A DNA stretch of 64,000 bases from positions 1 through 64,000 of the forward strand of contig WOGZ01000164.1 in NCBI GenBank assembly GCA_009733775.1. The letters are read 5' to 3'. Source of the DNA: Alectoria sarmentosa. Its lineage: Eukaryota; Ascomycota; Lecanoromycetes; Lecanorales; Parmeliaceae. This document shows positions 10,353-20,047 of the stretch, piece after piece (the first letter of the stretch is position 1; each line of letters opens with the position of its first letter). Below the pieces are notes generated by a model, which did not search any database, was not told where the DNA came from, and saw nothing but the letters and a program-made list of their open reading frames with translations. The position numbers and the translations under genes are program-made.

Positions 10353-12632
10353 ATGGCAAGCGATGGGTGGGTACCAGAAATCGTGGTCGGAGTCGATTTC
10401 GGCATGACATGCACAGGTGTGTCCGCCCTTCCTAAAGATACGGTCCCTGCGCCGTCGCGGCCTGTTTTTGGCGATATCCGCCGGTTTGCTAAAAATTGTT
10501 CAATTTCTTTAGGTGTTGCGTATTCGATGGGACCAGATTGGCCAGAGCCAAAGACCCTCCAGCACTGGCCTGGGAAGATGATCAACGAGCTCGCGAACAA
10601 AGTGCCAACACTACTTCAATACAAAGAGAACTCTCGAGAAGTCAAAGCTTGGGGCTTCCTTTGCGATCAAGAAAGCGAAGACACAGATATACTAGCCTGC
10701 TTCAAGCTTCACCTGGATCCCGCATATGTGGATCCGCGGACGGATGCTCCAGTTCCCACCCTCGAAGAGGCGAGGGAATGGTTTCAGGATTATCTTCGCT
10801 GTCTACATGATCACATCGAAGATTATTTCTCCAATGCTTTCCCGCGCTGGAAAACTCAACGAACTGAGTTTGTGTTCAGTGTGCCGACGACGTGGAAAAG
10901 CGCTAGTATGATTGCTGAGACGGAGAGGCTCATCAAGGGGGCGGGTTATGGTAAAGATGGAACCAATCATCGAGTCGGAATTGGACTCACTGAGGCTGAA
11001 GCCGCCGCTGTCTATGCGTCGAAGCAACAATTTGAAGTAAGCTGGCCAAGCTTTCCCATGGTTGACATCCGCTAACGCGGTTTCGTAGAAAGATGATGTG
11101 ATCTTGGTCTGCGACGCTGGTGGAGGCACCACGGTATGATCTCGAGACAGACATGGTTGGTTCAGCAGTTGTTGACTAAAAGCCTTTATAGGACGTGAAT
11201 GTACTACAGCTGACGTCATCGAGGGGGGAACCAACCCACCTTCAGCAGCTAAGCTGGGTGGAAGGACGCTCGATAGGGTCTGCTCTGATAGATATCAATT
11301 TTCACCACATCGTCTCGGATCGACTAAACAAAATTCGAGATTATTTGCAGGGAGAACCAGACGACATCGCTGAGAAGATGATGCAAGGCAGGTTTGAAAG
11401 GTTCAAATGTTCGTATGGCACAACGGCGTCTTCCGCGATACCCACAATACCACTTGAAGTGCCTGGCCTACGTCCTGGAAAACACTTTCCCAACGTGAAC
11501 ATCGAGGATTCAACTATGAGAATAACCAGGTATGTGACTTGTCTGACCGATGAGGGTAAACAATAAATTCCTAACAATCTACAAGGGAAGAGTTGAAGAA
11601 GTTATTCGACTTCCAGATTGATCGCATGCTTAGTCTCATCAACGAGCAATTTGACAGGATGCAGAAGAAGCTTCCACGAACACAGATCGTTGAGTAGTCT
11701 CCACTGGAGTCAGATACTAGAGCTTGCGCTGATGTCACCGGCAGTCTTACCTGGTCTTGTCGGGCGGGTTGGGGAGCTCTCCGTATGTCAGACAGCGCTT
11801 CAAATCCTATTTCGAGACTGGTGAGGGATCAGAAAGACCTAATGCCCAAGAAACGAGGATTGTGGTTGTAGCCGAACCGTAGGTTGATTCCTTGTTGTTT
11901 GATTCCTGCCTCACTGAATTCGTAATACAAGTCAACTTGCTGTTGTCCAAGGACTAGTAATGGACCGAATCCAAGCCATCGGCCGTGGCAACATGATCTT
12001 CAAAGAAAGGTGCTGCCGAGTCAGCTACGGTGTTCGATGCCGTGAGGAATATCAACCCGACAAGAACAAAGCGCACGTAGGTCAACAGGTAGTTTTGGAT
12101 TCTCGAGACGGAAAGAAGTATGTGGAAAACCAGATCGACTGGTTCGTGAAGCAGGTAAATTGTCAATTGCCCATCAAGTCAGTCGACAAACTAATATAGA
12201 CCGCTTTTCCAGGGAGAGAATGTTCCCAGCGATGGTTTCTCGAAGCCATACTGGTTAAAAGTAAAGCCCGGTCAGGAAGACCATGCTTGGAAAACGACCA
12301 TCATCATGTCGACCGAACCTCGCGAGCGACTTCCCACAAGCCTGGATCAAGACGGCGCCAAGGTTTTGTGCGGTGTTGAATCTGTGCTCAAAGACAAAGG
12401 AGTGGACATGAAATTGAAGAATCGACATTGGTATAGTAAAGGCGAGAAATACCTGCGTGTCAGATTCGACATCAAGGTCATCCTTGGAGCAGCTGATCTC
12501 AAGTTTCAGCTGCGATCCAAGAACAATGTGGTACTCAACAATGACTATGACGCAATTCAGGTCAGATGGGACCCTCCCCAGCGAGGTCCGAAAGAGGACG
12601 GGTACGATATGGCCATGTACAGGGAGATATAG
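10353..12632 (+). CDS. Hsp70-like actin-fold ATPase
   Basis: Eight exons: 10353-10416, 10513-11036, 11089-11133, 11192-11529, 11586-11688, 11745-11878, 11932-12154, 12213-12632. Every intron phase closes, giving 616 residues. The nucleotide-binding signature is split by introns: phosphate-1 loop VGVDFGMTCTGVAYS is interrupted by intron 1 after the TG, and phosphate-2 CDAGGGTTDV (residues about 204-213) spans intron 3. SGGLGSSPYV later is the adenosine-binding loop. The C-terminal about 200 residues do not look like the canonical DnaK substrate lid, as is usual for the large fungal family of Hsp70-like proteins, whose clients are mostly unknown. One donor is weak (GTTGAG at 11689). Intron 1 is 96 bp, a multiple of three with no stop, so a retained form stays open. 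Otherwise the gene appears intact and cytosolic: no signal peptide. Confidence 0.9.
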
Positions 12633-13301
12633 TAGTGTAAGATAGCACTGGAACAGAAGCGTGCCGGTGGAGGCTGTATGACATGTGATACGGTATTCTG
12701 GCCAATTTGCATGACCTCTCACGTTTCGACTTTCTTTCAAGTGAGATTTAATCAAGGGACTGATCTTTTCAACTTCCTTGCTGCGTTTATCGAGCCGTCG
12801 TCTGTTCAGGTGTGGGGCACTCCATCTCAAGAGTATCCGCCTCGCGGCTCTTCGACTTCGACCTTCGGTAGGGGAGATACGTACCTACAGTAAGAAAATT
12901 AGAGACCCAAAACAGGATGTCGCCTCGTCTGTCATTGATGAGACTTGTTGGTTGATTGGTCGATGATGTTGGGATTGCGATTACTCAACGTCTTGGCACG
13001 CTACGCTCAATATGGGGTAGCGCGATTTTCCAATTAATCTTCATTCCTCGACTGTCCATAGCAACGTTGATGAAACATCCGCCACTGATTATGCTTCGGA
13101 TTGCGAAATCATGTTATGGACATTCCATGGTGTGGCCGCCCTCTCTACGCTTGATTGCAATTCATTCCATGCACGAGTTCATTTCTCTGAATCGCTCTTT
13201 CCTATCTGCCCTCATACGACTGCAACAACTACCGCTTATCTTCCAGAATTTCTCTACCTTTTAACTCAGTCTAATAAAAGGAACCAGTGGTCCTCCCTTT
13301 A
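12633..13301. other. Convergent intergenic region, no gene seen
   Basis: Lies between the 3' ends of the Hsp70-like gene (+) and the small secreted-protein gene (-). Short open frames here have no motif. It should contain both transcription terminators, which I cannot place. Confidence 0.4.
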
Positions 13302-13931
13302 TCAGCACCTCGACCTCTTATGACTGAGATGATCCGAGTTGGGGTTGGAGGGCTGCGGTTCAGACAATTCCCTTCCTGTGAGTAATACAATAAAGTAGCC
13401 GCCTATTGCGACCCAGCCACCCATGAAGTCGTACTCTTGATTCACGCACTTCCGCTCAATCTCTTGGGCGATCTCAGCCATGTCAATCCTCGGGAAATTG
13501 ACCCGAGCATAACTCCAGCCAGGTGTGAGAAATACGCCGCATGAACCAAAAGACCAATCTGCTCGCGATGTCCAGACCTGGGGCTCTCGAGGATTGCCTC
13601 CCCTAGTCACGCGAAAGATAGCACTGCGGCAGTCGGTTGGATTGCTAATATGACGTGTTTCTGGGGGCACGAGCCAGCCTGGTGGAGTAGTATCATCGCC
13701 GCATTCGATGGCCCACTGTCCGAGTGGGGTTTCGCTGGGTGTCGGGATTGGGATGCTGGCATTGAGGTTGACGTCTGACGAGAGGAGAGAGTTTATATTG
13801 TCAGCTGACGAGGGCGTGAAGCGTTCTGCACGGCTGGGCGCAGGGGCCCCAATCATACGATATGGAGGAATGGCGAGAGTGACGACCAGTAGAATGCAGC
13901 CAAAGCCTAACGTGACTAGCGAGGATACCAT
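13302..13931 (-). CDS. Small secreted cysteine-containing protein
   Basis: A single 209-codon frame. Residues 1-22 (MVSSLVTLGFGCILLVVTLA) form a signal peptide. The mature part contains an IECGDD start of the folded domain, a DCRSAIFRV block, a W..SCGVFL block and a KCVNQ..GGWVAIGG block. The order Cys, DC, SC, C with interspersed tryptophans is one I know from a widespread, functionally uncharacterised family of secreted fungal proteins; the four cysteines (near residues 77, 100, 130, 161) could form two disulfides. It may be an effector-like or cell-surface protein, which is inference. No intron is needed. It is convergent with the Hsp70-like gene. Confidence 0.65.
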   Translation of the reverse strand: MVSSLVTLGFGCILLVVTLAIPPYRMIGAPAPSRAERFTPSSADNINSLLSSDVNLNASIPIPTPSETPLGQWAIECGDDTTPPGWLVPPETRHISNPTDCRSAIFRVTRGGNPREPQVWTSRADWSFGSCGVFLTPGWSYARVNFPRIDMAEIAQEIERKCVNQEYDFMGGWVAIGGYFIVLLTGRELSEPQPSNPNSDHLSHKRSRC

Positions 13932-14514
13932 AACTCTATTATCCAGTAATGTACGTTAACCAGGTTGGCGCTGGGGAGAGAACGTGTCGCCTATTGTGCT
14001 CTCTGAAGCACCAGGTAAGAAAACATGGAAGAAAAAGATCATGAAATACGACATGAAAAAAAAGGCTTCGTCTGATCGCTCGTGACTATGATGCGCGTCC
14101 CCGGCAATTTGAGTTGCCCGATCCCTCGCCGCGGTGCGACTTGTTGTACAATCGAAGTTGCAAGATGAGACGGGCGAAAGCGTGGAGTGAATGACTGGGT
14201 GAGTCGCGTATTGAAACCAAAGATAGAGAGCTCTGCGTTGATTGAGACGTACGGGAGAAGGATCGCAAGTCGCCATGATGCAGGTCCAGCGCGTTCAAGT
14301 AGCCGCATCACTCACTTGAAGGCGACTTTTGGCCCAGCTAAGTGGTTGTAGAGCCGAGCTTGTGCCAGCTAAGAGACGTGGGCAGTCCCAGTCTTCTGAT
14401 GGTCTACAGAAAGAGGTAATCTAGGTCAAAGTTTGACGTCCTTTTTCCAATTTATGTGACACACTGATCGATGTTTGGCTGCTAAATTACGTTCAAATAT
14501 AACCTCTGTTGAGC

Positions 14515-14522
14515 TTGATTTT
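14515..14522. repeat. Left target-site duplication
   Basis: TTGATTTT, identical to 15158-15165 on the other side of the hAT-like element. Confidence 0.85.
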
Positions 14523-15157
14523 CAGTGCTGTTAATTACCTCGTAAATTGTAAGTAAAAAAAACGTAAGTAAATAAGACATATTTACATACTATTTACGTA
14601 AGTAAATATTATAGCGTCTTTTTAGCGTCGTTTTATATACTAATAATAGGGCATCAAAAGCCCTGTATCAGCGCTAATGATAGCCCTAACCCTAACGAAT
14701 ATAGGACTTTTAAAAGGTACATCGTCGTCGGCAGCATCGCCCCCATCAGTCCTATTATCTTGGTGTCCTATTATTTCACATCGTCGATCATAATCTGATT
14801 GTCGTCAACCTGTATCTTGATCAATGGGCGTGTCAGATCATTGCTCGAAAGGCACAGAGGGGGCAACCCGACGTGCAAAGATCTTGTACGTATCTTTCAA
14901 AACTCACGATCGTTATACGTTATGATCATATGATAAGCGAATGTGATATGATATAAAAATAAAGATGGTGAGGTTGATTCAATGATGATAAAATGACTCG
15001 ATAAAGCAGCGAAGGGGAAGAAAAGACCCTGAGCGGGACGGAAGAATAATTATCCCGATCACGTGATTGGTAAATTGGTAAGAAAAACATTTTTATTTAT
15101 TTATTTACCGTAAGTAAGTAAGTAAGTAAAAATTTCGTAACTATTTTAACAGCACTG
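14523..15157. mobile_element. Non-autonomous hAT-like DNA transposon (MITE)
   Basis: The 635-bp element begins with CAGTGCTGTTAA and ends with its exact 12-bp inverted complement. The immediately flanking 8 bp are identical on both sides (TTGATTTT at 14515-14522 and 15158-15165), a target-site duplication. An 8-bp duplication and CAG-starting termini are the hallmarks of hAT elements. Beyond the perfect 12 bp the ends stay partly complementary and carry AT-rich GTAAGTAA-type subterminal repeats on both sides. There is no transposase frame inside, so it must be mobilised in trans. It holds a telomere-like CCCTAACCCTAA at 14684-14695. The intact duplication suggests a fairly recent insertion. 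Confidence 0.85.
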
Positions 15158-15165
15158 TTGATTTT
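15158..15165. repeat. Right target-site duplication
   Basis: TTGATTTT, the second copy of the 8-bp duplication flanking the hAT-like element. Confidence 0.85.
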
Positions 15166-16569
15166 GGGTTGCACTATAGTCCTGACTCCTGATCCCTTAA
15201 CCTTTATTGATCTGTTTTCACTAAGCGTGAAATGGCGCACGCTATGTTCTCACACATTGATTGCTTGTCGTTATCGCGATTTCCAAATTCGAGTGGAGAT
15301 GTCAATGGCTAAAGCCTGCGGTCTCTCATACGAGTACTCGTCATCGCTCTAGAGCCAGGGTAGAGTAGGGATCCAAAAGAAGAAGGAGCATGCACTCAAG
15401 CAGTACGTCGCCCTTGACAGTGAAGAGCGATAGTGCCAAACACGGCCATTTATGTACAGGGACGAGCTCCACGTCTCCTAAGACTCTTGGTGTTGTTTCT
15501 CTATCCGCTTGATCAAGCACAATTGCAAAAACAGCAGCAGAAGCTTACTTCCGGTATCCTAACATTAACAGAATTTAGAAAGTAGTGTATGTTCCTTTCT
15601 CCTCATAGTAAGTACATATCAAGCAGTAATTAGACTAGCGGCATTTAAAACCGTTACCAAGCACTGTTTGAGAGTCTATTGTCCCCTTGTTTTCTTCATG
15701 TGGAATCAGGGAGAGGAAATGTGGAGTGGATAGAATCATAGAGAGGCAGAATAATATTATCTTGGCGAGGGGGCCATTCCCAGATTAGAACCCGTTACTT
15801 TCGTACCTGACCGAAGCGAGACACCGCCTAAAGCCTACTAAGCTTATAGTGGCGATAGCGGGCCCTTTACGTATGCTTACGTACACTTACCCCTGGCGAT
15901 CCCCCGAAAGAGCAATGTGGATTCCGTGCTAGTGCAGTAGTACCTGAATTTCTCCGTTCTTTGTTCTTTCTCTCTTTCACTCTTCTTCCTGCGAACGGTC
16001 AGTTGTATCTCTTGAGAGGTTCAATTCAAGGCTATATTTCACGATTCCGTAGAATCATACTCATGTTCATCGACATGAAAATCCAAGGTCGGTAGGTGTT
16101 AAGTGGGAATCGTGAATTGGTTTTCATGTTGGAAAAGCGGCAATAGTCAAGTAATTGGAAGGAGATCTCGGCGAATTGAAGCTTGCATCGGGTGCTAAAG
16201 CCGTTGGTGCCGCCACCAAAGCGGAAACCCCTGCAAAAACCTGCAATCACCCCTGCCAAGCCTTCATCTCAGACAATAATACTGGCTCTCTCTTCCCCCC
16301 GTCAAATCTTGATCCTCTCTTCAACTTTCTATCTCCTGCATCCTGCATCCTCTTTTGCTTTTCTTTTTTCCCCTCTCAACCTTCTCGCATATACACTCGT
16401 TATCCCACAACCACATTCGCTACATAGCTTCACAGGTCACTCGTTTCCTGTTGCTCTTGTCTTTGCTCTTTTCGCATCCCCAATAATTATAATCCTTTAA
16501 TTTTTCTTCTCCTGTTCTTCTCACTCCGACTCCTACATTCCCCACATTTCCACACCCAAAACAATCAAC

Positions 16570-17443
16570 ATGAAGTACGCAGTTGTTCTCTCGGCCCTGG
16601 CAGCAGCTGCCTTCGTCTCAGCACAGACACCAGAGGGATGCTCCTCAGACTACTCTGGCTACTTCGAGTTCAACCCCGTGCCCATCTCTGGCGCCTCTAA
16701 GCGTGATGTCGTTCCCTCACACAAGGTCAGTCCAGTCTCATCCGCTGCAATCGGGCGAGCAATGCTGACTTCCGTTGCAGCGACAAACGCAGACCTGCAC
16801 CTCAGAGCCCTTCAGCACCCTCAAAGGTGGCGTCCTCACTGACCAATGTGAGCGCACTGGCGAAATCGTCGCCAACGCCCAATTTCAATACGATCTACAT
16901 CTACAAAACAACGCGCTCAACACTGGAGGTTTCTCCATTTGCAGCAACGGCACCCTTGCGGTCGGGGGAAGCGCCGTCTTCTACCACTGCTTGAGCGGCA
17001 CCTTCTACAACCTCTACGATGCAAGCCTTGGCGCCCAATGTTCCCCAGTCTTCTTGGAGATTATTGGATGCACTCCTCCGGCAGATGCGGGCTCAGACTG
17101 CCCGGCAGGCACCCCCACTTCGGTCACTTCCTCTTCTTCTTCGTCTTCCACCTCGAGCACATCGGCAACCTCAAGCACAAGCACTTCAAGCACTACGGCT
17201 GCGGTCACCACCACTCCAGTTCCTACCGTCGCGGCCCCTGTTGTGACTGTCTCGATGCCATACACCTACGCAACAAGCAATGCCACTACATCTGCCACCG
17301 CTACTGGTGCTGCCACGTCAGCAAGCACTGGCACCGCCAAGACTTCGCCAATTGCTTTCCACGGCGGAGCCGCTGGTCTCGCACTGGGTGGCAAGCTCCT
17401 TGTGTCGGCCGTCGGTATCGCTGCACTGGCTTTCTTGTCTTAG
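16570..17443 (+). CDS. PIR-type cell-wall mannoprotein with GPI-like tail
   Basis: Two exons, 16570-16725 and 16781-17443, with a 55-bp intron (GTCAGT donor, GCAG acceptor), encode 272 residues. Residues 1-18 are a signal peptide. A dibasic Kex2-type site (SKRD, residues 43-46) follows, as in yeast PIR proteins. The domain after it carries the PIR C-terminal pattern: LKGGVLTDQ, TGEIVANAQFQ, GFSICSNGTLAVGG and FYHCLSG.FYNLYD, with cysteines before and after. Residues about 165-240 are a Ser/Thr-rich linker. The last about 25 residues form a hydrophobic tail preceded by small residues, consistent with a GPI-attachment signal, so the protein is probably wall- or membrane-anchored. The CT-rich leader upstream suggests strong expression. 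A direct search against PIR1-like domains would confirm it. Confidence 0.85.
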
Positions 17444-18066
17444 ATACTACACTGGATATGACGGGTTGGGGAGGAAGCATTTTTGATTCAATATCTCTGG
17501 CATTGCATTGGGGACATGATACGGGTGACACGTATGGAGAAGGGCTATAATTTCCGATAATAGATGAGACAATCTTGAAATAATCTTCTACACCTTCCCC
17601 GAGACCGTGACGTGTGCCCGTTGATCCTTTCTCAAACCGTGTATATTGGGGCGCTTCTTAGACCGTTGGACTTTAGACGGCCGTCAATGCGATCTCACTT
17701 CAGGCTATCGCCCTTTTACAATGACCACCTTGGCCTTCGTCTTCCTCTGTTCTCGGGCAGCCACCAAAAGTGAACCGAAATACGAAGGCTTCTCTCACAG
17801 GCATTGACAAGACCACCACCTCGAAGCTCTATCCATCGCCGCCTCAACCCCACCCCTTACCCACCTCCATCCATCCGCAATGCAAAACCCATCATCCTCC
17901 TGGGCATGCTAAGCAGATGCTCCCTCCCTCGTTCAGAACACAATCCCTCTGCCCACCTCCCACCTCCTTCTGCACCCATCTTCCCCCCGTATGGTGGTAT
18001 ATCGCCTAAAGAAAGGCTTTCTTCTTCTTCTTCTTCTAAAGACATTCATTCATTCATTCATTCTGG

Positions 18067-18186
18067 CTCTTCTACGGCGACATTCATTCATTCTAGCTAG
18101 CTCTTCTACGGCGACATTCATTCATTTCTAGCTAGCTCTTCTACGGCGACATTCATTCATTCATTCATTCTCTTCTATGGCGGTCT
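18067..18186. repeat. 34-35-bp minisatellite
   Basis: Three full units plus part of a fourth. Each begins CTCTTCTACGGCGACATTC, followed by a variable number of ATTC repeats and, in units 1 and 2, a TCTAGCTAG spacer. Units start at 18067, 18101 and 18136. Flanked by ATTC runs. Confidence 0.85.
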
Positions 18187-18421
18187 ATCTATCTATAAAG
18201 AAAAGACCCTTTTGTGTCATTGTTGATTGATATGTTTGTTGATTGATTGATTGATATGGTTGTTGCTTTATTGTTTGTTGCTTTATTGTTTGGTGGTTCA
18301 TTGTTTGGTGGTTCATTTTAAGCATTATTTATCTATCTATCGGCTACGACACGGAGGTAGGTTGGAGGTAGGTTCTAAGGTGTAGAGGATAGAGTAGGGT
18401 TTAGAGTAGGGTTTAGCTCTG

Positions 18422-18781
18422 TTAGATGTTGGGGTTGTTGGTTTTGTTGGTTTTGTTGTTTTTGTTGTTGATGTACTTGTTGTTGTTGTTGTTCTTTTTC
18501 AGCTTCTTCAGCTTCTTCCCCGTCTCCTCCCGAATCTCCCTCCCTCGCCTCCCCACGGCCAAAGTGTTGACCAGACAGCTCCGGGTCAATCGGGATATCC
18601 AGTCCCCGGTCTCCGCGTCCGCCTTGACGCCCAAGAGCAGCTCGTTGAGCTCATCGATCGCCTCGAGCGTTTTCTGGAGATGCACACACGCGCCTCTTGG
18701 GGGCCCACGACGATTTTCCGGCGAGCCAGAGATTCCTTGTGGATGCGGACGGCGTCTTTGACTTTGGCTTGGGCTAGCCAC
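18422..18781 (-). pseudogene. Possible coding remnant, coiled-coil-like
   Basis: A 119-codon frame whose middle part (LQKTLEAIDELNELLLGVKAD, then TRSCLVNTLAVGRRGREI) reads like a genuine helical protein, whereas its first 30 residues make better sense in another frame (LAQAKVKDAVRIHKESLA). The frame switch falls near 18680-18700 with no plausible intron, so this may be a frameshifted relic. The C-terminus is poly-Asn from the TTG microsatellite. The helical start resembles exon 2 of the 19507-20047 gene (AAQAKIREVDQIRRTLKM), hinting at an old duplication. Low certainty. Confidence 0.3.
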
Positions 18782-19463
18782 TGTCGTGACGATATTGTTA
18801 TTTGTTACTTTTTGTGTTTTTTCATCTTCTCAGAGACTGACTGGGATACTGACGAGGGAGGCGATTCATCTTTTTTTAGCGCTTCGACTAGTTCTTTGTC
18901 CCCTCGGTGCTAGTATCGAGAGATCTGGGTTCCCTTTTTTTCTGGAGCTTGAACATTAGCATTTCGATTGATCGATTACATCGAGCCTTTCGGATAGGAT
19001 AGGATGGGAATCTCTTCGGTTGGAAGAATTTCGACGCGGGATCTAAAGGCATGGTGAGGGGGAGCGTGGTCAGATGCCAGGAAGTGTGGATGGCGATGCG
19101 AACGAACGGTCTTACACTCGCCGCACTCGGTTGGGGTGGAAGGAAGAGAGTAAGATTGGGCAACCAACTTTTTTGTAGGCCAGTGGGATGCCGATAATTC
19201 GCATTCTCCGACAGCACGTGGCAGGCAAATTCGATCGGAGCTCCATGTCTTGTGTACACGCTGAGATCTCTGAATGCCCCGTGATGCCTTGTCCCCAGAT
19301 CTAAAACCAAATAACATGACCCCACCCCAACACCAGAAAATGAATACCCGAAAAACCCACCCGCCCCAACACATACCATACCATCCATCCATCCATCAAC
19401 TGGATTCCCCCTCTTCTTCTGCCGAAAAATCCCACTCGGAAAAAACCCAAACCCCCCCTTCCC

Positions 19464-19486
19464 AAAAAAAAAAAAAAAAAAAAAAA
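19464..19486. repeat. Poly-A run of 23
   Basis: Uninterrupted A homopolymer preceded by C runs; length should be treated as uncertain in any assembly. Confidence 0.8.
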
Positions 19487-19506
19487 CTTAACCGCCCCCC
19501 CCGTCA

Positions 19507-20047
19507 CTACTGCGTCTCGCACCGATAATCCTCCTTGACCAACTCGCACGCCATGCCGTGGTCGTCCGGGAACAGCAGCCGCGTCAGCTCCGCGATGTCC
19601 GCGTTGATCTTGTCAAACTGCTCCCCAATCTTGTCCGCGTGGAACATCTTGAGCGTCCGTCGGATCTGGTCCACCTCCCGGATCTTGGCTTGCGCCGCCG
19701 TCTATATGTGTCGCAGCGTTTTTTGTTAGCTGGTTTTGGTCTCATTTTACTCAATCGATCGATCGATCGATCAGTAAGACGATCATTCATTCATTCATTC
19801 AGTATCTGGGGTTTTGGGAGAGGTGTTTGCTGCGGTCGTGGATGCATGGATGGTTGGTTGGTTGGTTTGGTTGGATTTTCTTACTTACGAGGGAGATGTA
19901 GGTCAATTTGAGCCCTTCGACGGCGTGCGGGTCCCCGTTTGCGTATACCAGCAGTATCTGGTCGAGTTTGGCGAGCTGTTGCGCCGAGGGCATGTTGTCG
20001 TAGTCGTGTATCGCCTGTGAGAGTTTGGACTCGAGGGTCGAGCGCAT
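19507..20047 (-). CDS. Hypothetical helical protein (two exons)
   Basis: Exons 20047-19889 and 19701-19507 join across a 187-bp intron (GTAAGT donor, TATAG acceptor) in phase, giving at least 117 residues. The protein is rich in charged helices: LESKLSQAIHDYDNMPSAQQLAKLDQILL in exon 1 and AKIREVDQIRRTLKMFHADK plus FDKINADIAELTRLLF in exon 2, ending CETQ-stop. I do not recognise a family. The frame is open upstream of the chosen ATG for about 150 bp, including a 10-base G run, so the true start may lie further 5'. The high GC of codon third positions across both exons supports real coding. Confidence 0.45.
19754..19772. repeat. (ATCG)n microsatellite
   Basis: About four and a half copies of ATCG, inside the intron of the two-exon hypothetical gene. 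Followed by an ATTC run at about 19781-19800. Confidence 0.8.

Larger units (their letters stand above)
13932..16569. other. Gene-free interval with a transposon and a promoter
   Basis: About 2.6 kb without a supported gene. It contains the hAT-like element at 14523-15157 and, from about 16280 to 16569, a CT-rich stretch of the kind that precedes highly expressed fungal genes, ending at the PIR-type start codon. A tRNA-like shape at about 15755-15860 was examined and rejected. Confidence 0.5.
17444..19506. other. Simple-repeat-rich intergenic region
   Basis: Contains a CTT run (about 18020-18038), a 34-35-bp minisatellite (18067-18186), GATT and TTG runs (18225-18500), a 23-base poly-A at 19464-19486 and one doubtful coding remnant at 18422-18781. 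The density of simple repeats is far above the rest of the window. Confidence 0.6.

Noticed and set aside
15755..15860. tRNA-like shape on the minus strand (A-box-like TAAGCTTAGTAGG, partial acceptor and anticodon stems)
   Set aside because: The T-arm stem does not pair, the anticodon loop has six bases and the acceptor has two mismatches, so it does not qualify as a tRNA.
16939..17550. 203-codon plus-strand frame in the PIR-type gene
   Set aside because: It is an out-of-frame shadow of the Ser/Thr-rich exon 2.
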